Assembly: GCF_001190945.1 (NCBI RefSeq)
Contig: NZ_CP011112.1
Span: 3,906,001-3,970,000, forward strand
From: Luteipulveratus mongoliensis
GTDB taxonomy: Bacteria > Actinomycetota > Actinomycetes > Actinomycetales > Dermatophilaceae
Length of the DNA: 64,000 nt
Direction: 5' to 3'
Within the stretch, counting starts at the first letter, position 1. Every line of letters begins with the position of its first letter. The translations under genes were made by a program, and so were the position numbers. The notes under the pieces were generated by a model. That model saw nothing but the letters and a program-made list of their open reading frames with translations, was not told the origin of the DNA and searched no databases. Below, piece after piece: positions 16,698 to 25,669 of the stretch.

Positions 16698-18514
16698 CGA
16701 GCGGCCTTCAGCGCACCGATGGCCGACTGCAGTCGGGCCGGCGCACTCGGGTCGAGGACGACCGTCGACAGGACCTGCTCGTGGCGCGCCTGCTCGGCCG
16801 CGTAGAGCTGATCCACCCGTTGCAGCAACAGCTGCCGCGCCTTGGACGCGAGGGTACGCACCGCCTGGTCACCGAAGATCGCCTCCAGCAGCCGTTGTGC
16901 CACGACCGCAGAGCCACCGGCGATGCCGATCTCGGCGCCCGTCAGACCCGCAGTCGCGGTGAACGTGACGAGCATCAGCATCACCGCGATCCCGTTGACG
17001 CCGAACGCCAGGAAACGCGCTGTCGTACGCCGTCCGCCCGCCTCACCGCGCACCAGCTCCAGCACCTCTCCCTGCCACGCACGCACGAGCTGTTGGACTC
17101 GTGCGTCGAATTCGCCTGATACCCGGGCCATCTCGGGATGCGCCGCCATCAGGTCGGTGCCGCCCGGATGCGTACGCCACTGCCGCGCGACCGACAACGC
17201 CGCCGACTCGCCATGCGAGGCGACCAGCGCCGCGACACCGGTGTGCAGGGCGTCACCGAGCTCGCCCGTGGGGACCGCTCGTCCGCGGCCGCGGAACGCA
17301 GCCGTGACCCGGTCGCGGACCTTGCCGACGCCGGCGTCCAGCTGGCGGAACCACTCCCCTGTGCCGACGAACTCCTGCCAGCGGGCCAGCACCTCGCCCC
17401 GCAGCAATGAGCCGTCGTTCATGCCCTCCTCGACCTCATCACGCGCCCGCTGATAGGCGTCGGCCGAGATCGAGCGAAGGGTGCTGACCGCTGAGACCTG
17501 CGCGTCGGACGCCTCGGCCAGGGCGCTCGCGCGGCCGGACAGCGAGTCGAGGGCGCCGTTGAGCGTGCGACGGATGACCGTTGCGCGTGCATGCGCGTCA
17601 GCCGCCAAAGACGTGATCCAAGAACGAATTCGGGTGACCTCGGATCGCGGGAGCAAACCCTCGGGATCGAGTCTGCTCTCCAGCACGGCGAAGACCGGCG
17701 ACTGGCCGAGGCCCTGCTGGATCAGCATCTGAGCCAGATCGGCCCGCACCTCTTCCATCGCATCGACGGGCACTCGGTTGAGGACCATCGCCACGGACGT
17801 ACCGCGATCGGTGGCCTGACGCAGCAGCTGCCACGGCACCGCATCGGCGTAGCGGACTGCGGTGGTGACGAAGAGCCACAGATCAGCGGCGGACAGCAGC
17901 TGGCGGGCCAGGTCACGGTTGGCCTCGACCACCGAGTCGATGTCAGGCGCATCCAGCAGGGCGAGCCCCTGGGGAATGTGCGGCGAAGCCACGAGGCGCA
18001 GCTGGCCCGGGTCCTCCTCGGTCGAAGGTCCACCACTCAGGCGAGCCAGGCCGGGCAGCACCCGATCGGTGCTGAACCACGATGCGTCGCCCGGATGATG
18101 GATCAGCACTGAGGCTCGCGTGGTCGGGCGCAGCACGCCTGCGCGGGAGACCACATCTCCGACCACGGAGTTGACGAGAGTCGACTTGCCCGCGCCGGTC
18201 GAACCGCCGACCACGCACAGCAGGGGCGCGTCCAAGGACGTCAGCCGCGGAAGGATGTAGTCGTCGAGCTGGTTGAGCAACTCGACTCGGTCTCGACGAC
18301 TGTCCTGCACGCCGTCGAGCCGCACCGGCAACGCACTGTCGTGGACCGCCCCACGCAGCTCACGGACCGCGGCTTCGAGTGCAGCAGTGTCCGGGTCGAC
18401 GCCGGCGACAGCGCCCGCCGGACTCGCTCCACCTCGAGATGCGATTGCTGGCTCCCCAGAGCTGATTCGAGCCGAACCTTGTCCGGACGGCTTCGCTGGC
18501 ACGGGCCCCAGCAT
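16694..18514 (-). CDS. Dynamin-like GTPase, upstream partner
   Basis: The product is about 606 residues from ATG 18514. The GTPase domain has GGSTGAGKS (about residues 103-111), DAPDIDSV (G3) and VLNRVP (G4). A hydrophobic pair near residues 500-545 (GVNGIAVMLMLVTFTATAGLTG, split here as GVNGIAVMLMLVTF and TATAGLTGAEIG) suggests membrane insertion. Its last 4 bp overlap the next GTPase gene, so the two proteins are probably made in equal amounts and work together on the membrane. The start is uncertain: longer starts overlap efeB and GTG 18502 is an alternative. Confidence 0.8.
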   Translation of the reverse strand: MLGPVPAKPSGQGSARISSGEPAIASRGGASPAGAVAGVDPDTAALEAAVRELRGAVHDSALPVRLDGVQDSRRDRVELLNQLDDYILPRLTSLDAPLLCVVGGSTGAGKSTLVNSVVGDVVSRAGVLRPTTRASVLIHHPGDASWFSTDRVLPGLARLSGGPSTEEDPGQLRLVASPHIPQGLALLDAPDIDSVVEANRDLARQLLSAADLWLFVTTAVRYADAVPWQLLRQATDRGTSVAMVLNRVPVDAMEEVRADLAQMLIQQGLGQSPVFAVLESRLDPEGLLPRSEVTRIRSWITSLAADAHARATVIRRTLNGALDSLSGRASALAEASDAQVSAVSTLRSISADAYQRARDEVEEGMNDGSLLRGEVLARWQEFVGTGEWFRQLDAGVGKVRDRVTAAFRGRGRAVPTGELGDALHTGVAALVASHGESAALSVARQWRTHPGGTDLMAAHPEMARVSGEFDARVQQLVRAWQGEVLELVRGEAGGRRTTARFLAFGVNGIAVMLMLVTFTATAGLTGAEIGIAGGSAVVAQRLLEAIFGDQAVRTLASKARQLLLQRVDQLYAAEQARHEQVLSTVVLDPSAPARLQSAIGALKAAR

Positions 18515-18566
18515 TCCTTGTCGGCCGCCGTGGCACCAAGTTGGCGCGCGGTCGGTTTGGTCCCGA

Positions 18567-19880
18567 TCAGGTAAAGAGGTTCTGACCGATGTAGCCGCCC
18601 TGCTTCGCACCCGGAGGAACGGCGAACAACGCCGACCCAGTGTGCTGGACGTACTCCATCATCGTGTCCTCACGGGACATCCGCATCTGCATCGGGATGT
18701 ACTGCGTCGAGGGCCGTCGCACATAGGCCAGGAAGAACAGACCCGCGTCCAGCCGACCCAGCGCGTCGTTGCCGTCCGTGAAGTTGTAGCCCCGGCGGAG
18801 CATGGCCGCGCCCTTGTTGGTGGTCGGGTGCGCCAGACGTACGTGGGAGTCCATCGCGATCAGCGGCTCCTTCGCGCGGCCGGTCGCGGTGAAGTTCGGT
18901 TCCGAGAACTCCGTGCCTCCGGACAGCGGCGCACCATGCGGCCGGTCGCGACCGATGATGTTCTCCTGCTCGCGCAGGGACGTCCGGTCCCAGGTCTCGA
19001 TGTGCATGTTGATCCGCCGCGTCACCAGGAAGGACCCGCCAGTCATCCAGGCAGCCGCCGGATCGTCCTGACCGCCGACCCACACGTGGGTGTCGACGTC
19101 CTTGGTGTCCTCGGCCTTCAGGTTGGCGGTGCCGTCCTTGAAGCCGAACAGGTTGCGAGGCGTCGTCTGCGCCTTGGAGGTCGAGGACGTACGACCAAAG
19201 CCGAGCTGGGACCAGCGAATCTCCGCTGTACCAAACGCAATTCGCGACAGGTTGCGGATCGCGTGCACAGCCACCTGCGGGTCGTCCGCGCACGCCTGGA
19301 CGCACAGGTCGCCGTCCGACCGGACGGGGTTGAGGTTGTCGGACGGGAAGTGTGGGAGCCGCTTGAGCTCCTTCGGCTGACGATCCGCAATCCCGAACCG
19401 ATCCTTGCCCTGCGCGTCCCGGAAGAGCGACGGCCCGAAGCCGAACGTCAGGGTGAGACCCGAGGCGGGGAGACCGTCGGCCTCGCCGGTGTCGGCCGCC
19501 GGGGAGTCGTACGACGTCTCCTCCGCCTGCGCGGGCCGCCCCTGGGTCATCTCTGCGGCGGCCAGGCTCCAGGCCTGCAGGAGCGTGACCAGCTCCTCGC
19601 GTGACGTCGTCGTCACGTCGAATGCTGCGAAGTGCAGGCGGTCCTGCGCCGGCGTGACGATGCCGGCCTGGTGGGCGTCGTAGAACGGGTAGGTCCGTGA
19701 CGTGCCCGTGGGCGGCGCCGCAGGCTCGGCAGCCGTCGCCCGACCGATCCCCAGACCGCCGGCAAAGGTGGCGGCCCCGACGGCCGCACCCGTGCCGGTC
19801 AGACCAAGCATCCGGCGCCTGCTCAGGCGCCCGCGGTCAGCAGAGACCTGCTCGCCGTCAGTCGGCTGCTCTTCGGACAT
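18567..19880 (-). CDS. efeB: Dyp-type peroxidase / deferrochelatase EfeB, Tat-exported
   Basis: The 437-residue protein begins with a twin-arginine signal (SRRRMLG near residues 20-26, then a Gly/Ala-rich hydrophobic stretch). The Dyp fingerprint GFKDGTAN and the haem-binding His region MDSHVRLAHP are present. EfeB oxidises substrates with peroxide or extracts iron from haem outside the membrane, delivering it to EfeO/EfeU. ATG 19880 is preferred over GTG 19886 because GGGAGG is nine bases upstream. It is the last gene of efeUOB. Confidence 0.93.
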   Translation of the reverse strand: MSEEQPTDGEQVSADRGRLSRRRMLGLTGTGAAVGAATFAGGLGIGRATAAEPAAPPTGTSRTYPFYDAHQAGIVTPAQDRLHFAAFDVTTTSREELVTLLQAWSLAAAEMTQGRPAQAEETSYDSPAADTGEADGLPASGLTLTFGFGPSLFRDAQGKDRFGIADRQPKELKRLPHFPSDNLNPVRSDGDLCVQACADDPQVAVHAIRNLSRIAFGTAEIRWSQLGFGRTSSTSKAQTTPRNLFGFKDGTANLKAEDTKDVDTHVWVGGQDDPAAAWMTGGSFLVTRRINMHIETWDRTSLREQENIIGRDRPHGAPLSGGTEFSEPNFTATGRAKEPLIAMDSHVRLAHPTTNKGAAMLRRGYNFTDGNDALGRLDAGLFFLAYVRRPSTQYIPMQMRMSREDTMMEYVQHTGSALFAVPPGAKQGGYIGQNLFT

Positions 19881-19901
19881 GGTCACGAACCTCCCTCAGA
19901 C

Positions 19902-21065
19902 TCAGAGCGTGACAGCAGCGGTCAGCTTGGACAACGGCTCCGAGAGCGCGTTGACCCCGGTCGACAGCTCCTTGATCTCAGCCGGCGTCAGCTCGTTGTA
20001 GAGCTTGAAGCCGGTGCCCTTCTTGTGCTTGTCGAGCAGCTTCTGGAGCGCCGTGAACTTGGTGGCGATGCTCGAGTCAAGTGCGGCGTTCTTCTTCTTG
20101 ACGATCGGGCGTACGCCCTCGAAGCCGATCCGCGCGCCGTCCACGTTGGCCTGGAAGTCCCAGAGGTCGGTGTGCGACCACTTCTCCTCCTCGCCCGTGA
20201 CCTTGCCGGTGGCGACCTCGTCCATGAGCTCCTTGGAGCCGTTGGAGATCTTGTCGGTGGGGTACTTCGCGGTGCGCGTGCGGGTGTAGAGGGTCTTGGT
20301 GTCCTTCAGCAGCTGGTCGGCGATCGTGGTGCGCTCGGTCGGCGTCAGCTTGGTGTAGCCGGACTTCGGCGGCCACAGGTCCTTCTCGATGCGGTGCCAG
20401 CCGGTCCACTTCTGACCGGGCTCCAGGTCGGCCTCGCGCAGATCCATCTTGGGGTCGAGGTCGCCGAAGGACTCGGCCACCGGCTCCACCCGCTCCCAGT
20501 GCATCCGGGCGTCGGCGTACAGCTTGCGGGCCTCGTCGTCCTTGCCGGACTTGTAGAGCCCGACGAAGGTCGTCGTCTGAGTGAGCAGCTGCTCGGTCTG
20601 GTCCTTGACGTACGAGCCGTACTGCGTGCTCGCGTTGTCGGCCAGGACCTTGTCGTCGCCGGTGGGCTCGAGGTTGGCGTCGGACTTGGTGACGGTGAAG
20701 TCCGACCGGATGCCCTTGCCCACCATGCCCGGCTTGCACGCCGTGAAGTACTTGCCGGCCGGCGCGCGGACCACGAGGTCACGCGACAGGCCGGGCGCGA
20801 TGTTCTCGACCTCGCCGACGATCCGCAGGCCGTCCTCGCCGAGCAGGTAGAACTCGGTCACCTTGGTGCCCTTGTTGGTGACGTTGAAGACCAGGTTGCC
20901 CGCGGGCGCCTCCTTGGTCGACAGCTCGCACTTGTCGGTCGTGGAGCTGACCGCGAGCTTGCCCGAGCCGGAGCTGGAGTCCTTGGTCGGCTCGTTCGAC
21001 GTACAGCCGGAAAGACCAACCGCGACGAGGGCGGCCACAGCCAGGGACAACGTACGACGGCTCAT
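19902..21065 (-). CDS. efeO: Iron-uptake lipoprotein EfeO (cupredoxin plus M75 domain)
   Basis: This 387-residue lipoprotein has the lipobox VGLSGC with Cys21. It contains a cupredoxin-like domain (about 35-130) and an imelysin-like M75 domain with HWERVEPVAESFGDLDPKMD (HWERVEP followed by AESFGDLDP) and the WTGWHRIEKDLW helix. It captures iron outside the membrane and passes it to the EfeU permease. The start is ATG 21065 with AGAGG upstream; it overlaps efeU by 4 bp. Confidence 0.95.
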   Translation of the reverse strand: MSRRTLSLAVAALVAVGLSGCTSNEPTKDSSSGSGKLAVSSTTDKCELSTKEAPAGNLVFNVTNKGTKVTEFYLLGEDGLRIVGEVENIAPGLSRDLVVRAPAGKYFTACKPGMVGKGIRSDFTVTKSDANLEPTGDDKVLADNASTQYGSYVKDQTEQLLTQTTTFVGLYKSGKDDEARKLYADARMHWERVEPVAESFGDLDPKMDLREADLEPGQKWTGWHRIEKDLWPPKSGYTKLTPTERTTIADQLLKDTKTLYTRTRTAKYPTDKISNGSKELMDEVATGKVTGEEEKWSHTDLWDFQANVDGARIGFEGVRPIVKKKNAALDSSIATKFTALQKLLDKHKKGTGFKLYNELTPAEIKELSTGVNALSEPLSKLTAAVTL

Positions 21066-21928
21066 GCCGCGACCTCTTTCTTCGCCGCAGATGACGCGGA
21101 CTTCATGGACTTGTTGTTGCTGCGGACCTGCCAGATGAGCAGGGCCATCACCGGGATGACATAGAGCAGCCACGCGCCGAGCTCGAGCTTGGTCGTGGCG
21201 GGAGAGAAGTTGAGGGTGCCCTTGAGCACGGTGCCGATCACGGAGTCGGGCTTGATCGTGGCGGACACATCGAAGGCCAGGTCGTACAGGCCGGGCAGGA
21301 TGGAGGCCTCCTGCAGGTCGTGCACGCCGTACGACAGGACGCCTGCCGCGACCAGGACCAGGAAGTAGCCGGTCCAGGTGAAGAACTTGCTGAGGTTGAG
21401 CTTGAGCGCACCCTTGTAGACCAGCCAGGCGAGGACGACAGCTGTGGCGAGGCCGAGTGCGGCGCCGATGAGCGGATCGGTTCTGGACCCCTCGCCACGT
21501 GTCGCCGCGCTGGTCGCGGCCCACAGGAAGAGCGCGGTCTCCAGACCCTCACGCCCGACAGCCAGGATCGCGACCAGGACCAGGCTCCATCGCCCGCCCT
21601 CGATCGCCTTGTCCACCGCGCCCTTCAGCTCGCTGGAGAGGGTTCGCGCCGTGCGCGCCATCCAGAAGATCATCCAGGTGACGAAGGCAACCGCAACGAT
21701 CGACAGGCTGCCGCCGAGCGCTTCCTGAGCCTTGAAGGTCAGGCCGTTGGGACCCCACGTGAGCAGCGCGCCGAACCCGAGGGACACCGCGACGGCCGCC
21801 GCGACACCGAGCCAGATGCGCGGCAGCAGCTCCTTGCGGCCCGACTTCACGAGGTAGGCCACAAGGATCACGACGACGAGGGACGCTTCCAGTCCCTCGC
21901 GGAGGCCGATCAGGTAGTTCGCCAGCAC
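21062..21928 (-). CDS. efeU: FTR1-family iron permease EfeU
   Basis: The 288-residue integral membrane protein has about seven transmembrane helices and two REGLE iron-binding motifs, in LREGLEASL at residues 9-17 and GREGLETAL near 130. It moves ferric/ferrous iron across the cytoplasmic membrane together with EfeO and EfeB. The start is GTG 21928. A DtxR/IdeR-like box begins 25 bp upstream, so the whole operon is probably repressed by iron. Confidence 0.95.
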   Translation of the reverse strand: MLANYLIGLREGLEASLVVVILVAYLVKSGRKELLPRIWLGVAAAVAVSLGFGALLTWGPNGLTFKAQEALGGSLSIVAVAFVTWMIFWMARTARTLSSELKGAVDKAIEGGRWSLVLVAILAVGREGLETALFLWAATSAATRGEGSRTDPLIGAALGLATAVVLAWLVYKGALKLNLSKFFTWTGYFLVLVAAGVLSYGVHDLQEASILPGLYDLAFDVSATIKPDSVIGTVLKGTLNFSPATTKLELGAWLLYVIPVMALLIWQVRSNNKSMKSASSAAKKEVAA

Positions 21929-21952
21929 AGTGGGTCCGATTTCGCTCGATCA

Positions 21953-21971
21953 TTAGGCAAGGCACCCCTTA
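21953..21971. promoter_or_regulatory. DtxR/IdeR-type iron box before efeU
   Basis: TTAGGCAAGGCACCCCTTA is a 19-bp imperfect inverted repeat that agrees at most positions with the actinobacterial iron box (TTAGGTTAGSCTAACCTAA form). It sits 25-43 bp before the efeU GTG, where a bound repressor would block the promoter. Confidence 0.65.
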
Positions 21972-22071
21972 CCGCGCACGAACGATACTCCACAGCGCCG
22001 CACCTGATGCAACCTCGGCGCAGCGTCGGCTTTCCCTACACTGTGGCTGCCCGCCGTGACGGCGGGCGCAC

Positions 22072-22147
22072 GCCCCCGTAGCTCAGCGGATAGAGCGAGT
22101 CACTTCTAATGACTGGGTCGCAGGTTCGATTCCTGCCGGGGGTGCCA
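22072..22147 (+). tRNA. tRNA-Arg (anticodon TCT)
   Basis: The cloverleaf is complete: 7-bp acceptor stem GCCCCCG/CGGGGGT, anticodon stem AGTCA/TGACT with loop CTTCTAA (anticodon TCT, reads AGA), T-arm GCAGG-TTCGATT-CCTGC, discriminator G and encoded CCA. Confidence 0.96.
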
Positions 22148-22218
22148 CACGGATAGGCCCGGGCGTCGGTCTGTTTCAGTGAGAGACCGGAGCGGGATAC
22201 GGCCCAATCAGGCACAGG

Positions 22219-23472
22219 TCAGCCGGTCTGGGCGATTGCGCGTAGGACGTCGAAGGTCTCCTGCTCGTCCTGCTCGTCCCCGTGATCGCTGAGCTTCACC
22301 ACGACGGTCCTGCTCACGGGGTCGACATAGACGTACTGCCCGTACACGCCGAGGGCGGAGAAGTCCTTGCCGTTACCGCCTGGTGGATGCCACCACTGCG
22401 CGGAGTAGCCCCAGCCGTCGACTTTGTGAGGAGCTGGGGTGGCGATGCGCTCGATCCATGCCCGAGGGACGATCTGTCTGCCCTGGGCGCTGCCATCGTT
22501 CAGGACGAGCTGGCCGAGTTTGGCGTAGTCACGGGGAGTGGCGTTGATGCAGCAGAACGCCTTCTCATGGCCGTTGTCGTCGTCGAGGTTCCAGGTGGCG
22601 CTGTCTTGTGCGCCCATCGGTGCCCAGATGTTGTTCGCCAGGAGGTCGGCCAACGGTCGGCCTTGAATCTTGGCCAGGACCTGTCCCAGGAGTTCGGTGT
22701 TGATGCTCCGGTACGCACCCTGACTGCCCGGCGGGAACTCCAGGCCGCGATGGTCGCGGGCGAAGGCAGGCAGGTCACGAGAGAGGTACATCCGGGCGGT
22801 GCCGGTCAGTGGGAAGTACTCGTTGTAGCTCTCCGGAACGTCCACGCCTGAGGTCATGTCGAGCAGGTCGCGCACCGTGATGGCGTCGTACGCCGTGCCG
22901 GTCTTCAGCTGGGGCAGGATGTCGACCAGCCGGTCGTCTTCCCGGAGCCTGCCCTGCTCGATGGCCTGCCCAGCGAGCAAAGAAACCACCGACTTGGCCC
23001 CTGACCAGGAGGGCAGACGAGTGGTGGGCCCGACCCCGTCGCCGTACCACTCGTGCGTCAGCCGGCCGTCCCTGAGGACAAGGAAGGCGTCGGTGTGCGT
23101 GGTGGCCAAGAACTGATCGACGGGTACCCTGCGACCCTTCCACGGCACGGTCGCAGGAAGCGGCTCGTCGTGGACGGGCAGAGGTGCCGGTGCGGCTGAG
23201 GCAGGGATCGTGCGGGTGGCGAACAGGTCGCCCTGCTGCGAGGGCTTGGTGGTCAGCAGCCGCACCAGCGTGGGCGGGGACGGGATGTCGAGCAGCGCGG
23301 TGGCCGCGTAGGAACCGGCCACCAGCGCGCCAAGCGCCACCGGCACCCCGATCAGGGTGCGCCGTAGCGCGCGCCGCTCCCACAGCCTCCCTGTCCCCGA
23401 GGTGGCAGAGGCGCTATCGCTCGGCGCGGACGCCCGCGAGGCGGGGTCGGCGGCGGGGCGCTGATCAGACAT
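22219..23472 (-). CDS. Membrane-anchored serine hydrolase of the class C beta-lactamase fold
   Basis: The 417-residue protein has one N-terminal membrane anchor (near residues 38-62) and an extracytoplasmic serine hydrolase domain. The SxxK nucleophile motif is SGAK (Ser157-Lys160 within PSWSGAKSVVS); the Tyr motif is AYRSINTELLG. Relatives include 6-aminohexanoate-dimer hydrolases, esterases and penicillin-recognising enzymes; the substrate is unknown. ATG 23472 has GGGA upstream and overlaps the TetR stop by 8 bp, so the pair is translationally coupled. Confidence 0.85.
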   Translation of the reverse strand: MSDQRPAADPASRASAPSDSASATSGTGRLWERRALRRTLIGVPVALGALVAGSYAATALLDIPSPPTLVRLLTTKPSQQGDLFATRTIPASAAPAPLPVHDEPLPATVPWKGRRVPVDQFLATTHTDAFLVLRDGRLTHEWYGDGVGPTTRLPSWSGAKSVVSLLAGQAIEQGRLREDDRLVDILPQLKTGTAYDAITVRDLLDMTSGVDVPESYNEYFPLTGTARMYLSRDLPAFARDHRGLEFPPGSQGAYRSINTELLGQVLAKIQGRPLADLLANNIWAPMGAQDSATWNLDDDNGHEKAFCCINATPRDYAKLGQLVLNDGSAQGRQIVPRAWIERIATPAPHKVDGWGYSAQWWHPPGGNGKDFSALGVYGQYVYVDPVSRTVVVKLSDHGDEQDEQETFDVLRAIAQTG

Positions 23473-24148
23473 CGGCGTCCCTGGAGGCGGAGCGGGCGGT
23501 TGCGTCAACGGCCAGCCAGAACGCTTCCATCAGCGTCTGGAAGACGGCCTCGTCGTCCTGTGCGGCCAGGTGGGGCAGATGTCTGGCAATGGCCGGATAA
23601 CGCTCAGGAGACAGGGTGGCGTACGTCCCGGCCCATGCGTGCTCGTCGGCGTCGCGCACGTCGTGCGGGAGCGCGGCGCACCCGGCACGCATGCCCGCGT
23701 ATGCCAGCACGGTGTCGGCGAGCATCCGTTGGTACCGAGCCACATTGCTCTCGTCCAGACCGAGCTCGGCAAGTGCCGCAAGCATCGTCTCCATCGCGGC
23801 GAACTCCCCCGGGCCGCGGGTGGTCCGGGACGCGACGGCCGCACCGACGTACGGGTGGGCCTCGAAGACCTGCACCAAGGAGCGAGCCAGCTCCTGCAGG
23901 ACCTCTCTCGGGCCCAGTCCGTCGGGCATCCGCTCCAGAGCCATGGCCATCAACCGGTCACCCACAGCAAGCAGCAGCGCGTCCCGGTCCGCGAAATGCC
24001 GCCACACCGCCGACCGATCCACACCCAGCTCTTCTCCCAGAGCTCGTCCAGTCAGCCCGTCCGGCTCCGCCCGTGCCGCGATCCGCACGGCCGCGTCCAC
24101 AATCAGCTCCGGCGACAACCGCACCGCCCGTCCCTGGCCCGTAACCAT
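23465..24148 (-). CDS. TetR-family transcriptional regulator
   Basis: The 227-residue protein has an N-terminal TetR helix-turn-helix (LTGRALGEELGVDRSAVWRHF, seen as LTGRALGEELGVDRS then AVWRHFADRD) and a helical ligand domain resembling the TetR_C class. It heads a two-gene unit with the serine hydrolase and probably controls it. The start ATG 24148 has GAGG five bases upstream. A strong palindrome, probably its own operator, lies just before the gene. Confidence 0.88.
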   Translation of the reverse strand: MVTGQGRAVRLSPELIVDAAVRIAARAEPDGLTGRALGEELGVDRSAVWRHFADRDALLLAVGDRLMAMALERMPDGLGPREVLQELARSLVQVFEAHPYVGAAVASRTTRGPGEFAAMETMLAALAELGLDESNVARYQRMLADTVLAYAGMRAGCAALPHDVRDADEHAWAGTYATLSPERYPAIARHLPHLAAQDDEAVFQTLMEAFWLAVDATARSASRDADV

Positions 24149-24162
24149 GTCTGCCTCACCCT

Positions 24163-24194
24163 CGACGTCATCGGTGATGTCATCAATGATGACA
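24163..24194. promoter_or_regulatory. Probable TetR operator
   Basis: TGTCATCAATGATGACA (24178-24194) is a perfect 7-bp inverted repeat with a 3-bp centre, preceded by an overlapping imperfect palindrome GACGTCATCGGTGATGTC. It lies 30-46 bp before the tetR start, as expected for autoregulation. Confidence 0.6.
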
Positions 24195-24429
24195 CATGGG
24201 ATAGGCCAGCCAACTAGCGCGACTGAGCGTTCACTCGGGTCAGCGCCGCGCTGCAATGAGGCCGCGGCTGGCCAGGAACGCCGCCAGCTGGCGTAAGGGA
24301 CTGACGACGCAGGCCGCATGATGCCGGCCGGCTTGATCCGCAGGACCCACAGCTCGTCGGTCTCGACCACCTCATCGACCGCGCTCCAGCGCCGGGTCCA
24401 TCGCGTCTCCTAGCGCCTGCGCCCGCCGG

Positions 24430-25632
24430 TCACAGGTGCCCGAGGACCTCGAACTTGCGGTAGATCGCCGTCCCGAGGAACTGCTGCCGGCGGGCCGTGA
24501 TGAGGTCGAGCAGCGAGCGCTCCTCGTCGAACGCCGCCTGGTCCGCCTGCCCACGATTGATGCGAGCGCGCAACATCGCCAGCTCGGACGCGGCGTCCTG
24601 GAACTCGTGCATCTGCCGCTTGCTCGCCTTGCCCCCATGCGTGTCCGCCCAGCCACGGGCGTAGCGACGTTCGGGCATGGACGAGAGCATCGCGACCTCG
24701 GCGTACGTCAGCCAGCCGCGGTCGGCGTACGGACTGAGCTCCACCCCGATCAGCCGTGCCTCGCGCTTGCGTGCCCAGACGAGCAGAGCGGCAAAGGTGA
24801 GGAACAGCGGCACCTGGACGACGACGTACACGAGCAGCCAGCCGCCGGCGCTCACGACGGCCGCGGCGTTCCAGAGGCTGTGCAGGATGATGGCGCAGAC
24901 CAGGCCGGCCAGCGGCGCCAGCCAGCGCGCGAGCGCCGAGCGCGAGGTCGCAGCGATCCCGATGCCGATGCCCGTGCAGATCGTGAACATCGGGTGCGCG
25001 AACGGGCTCATCAGCACCCGGACGACGAACGTCCCGACGAGGCCGTCCTCGCCCGCGTCGGCGTAACCGTTGGCGAGATAGAGGATGTCCTCCACGAACG
25101 CGAAGCCGCAGGCCGCCAGTCCGGCGTAGACCATGCCGTCGAGGATGCCGTCGATCTCGCGACGACGAAACACCAGCAGTAGCAACGGTGCCAGGCCCTT
25201 GAGGCACTCCTCGACCACGGGAGCGACTCCGACCGCGACGACCGAGTTGCCCTCGTCACCGGCGCCCAAGAGGTAACCGCCGATGTCATTGAGGAATGCC
25301 GCACCCAGCGTCGCGACACAGGCTCCCCAGAGGAACGCGAACAGCAGCATCCCCACCGGCTCGGCCTCGAACCGGTCGACCCACAAGAAGACTGGCACCA
25401 CGATGCCCACGACGACGATCGACAGGACGGCGCCCAGCACCGTGCCCGTGACCCCCGCGGTGGCGCCGACGAGGGCGAGCATCAGCAGCCCGCACAGGCC
25501 GAAGATCACCGTGAGCGCGGCCAGCAGCAACCACCGTCGCAGCACCGGCCGGCGAGCGACGTTGGACGGTACGACGGCTTGGCGACTGACCTCGGACGGC
25601 GCCGATGCAGGCGTCATCCCTCCCCCACTCAT
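24430..25632 (-). CDS. PrsW-family intramembrane metalloprotease
   Basis: The 400-residue protein has eight or more membrane helices and the PrsW motifs APVVEECLKG (EExxK), GFAFVEDILY (FxxxExxxY), SPFAHPMFT and ILHSLWN. In Bacillus PrsW cuts an anti-sigma factor; the substrate here is unknown. A cytoplasmic tail of about 115 residues follows the last helix, longer than in many relatives. It is divergent from orn by 37 bp. Confidence 0.9.
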   Translation of the reverse strand: MSGGGMTPASAPSEVSRQAVVPSNVARRPVLRRWLLLAALTVIFGLCGLLMLALVGATAGVTGTVLGAVLSIVVVGIVVPVFLWVDRFEAEPVGMLLFAFLWGACVATLGAAFLNDIGGYLLGAGDEGNSVVAVGVAPVVEECLKGLAPLLLLVFRRREIDGILDGMVYAGLAACGFAFVEDILYLANGYADAGEDGLVGTFVVRVLMSPFAHPMFTICTGIGIGIAATSRSALARWLAPLAGLVCAIILHSLWNAAAVVSAGGWLLVYVVVQVPLFLTFAALLVWARKREARLIGVELSPYADRGWLTYAEVAMLSSMPERRYARGWADTHGGKASKRQMHEFQDAASELAMLRARINRGQADQAAFDEERSLLDLITARRQQFLGTAIYRKFEVLGHL

Positions 25633-25669
25633 AGCCCTGGAGGGTAGTGCAGGTGCCTAAGGTGGGCGG

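Noticed and set aside
24195-24429. A possible small gene between tetR and prsW
   Set aside because: Open frames here are short, lack ribosome sites and resemble nothing; one is merely an upstream extension of tetR.
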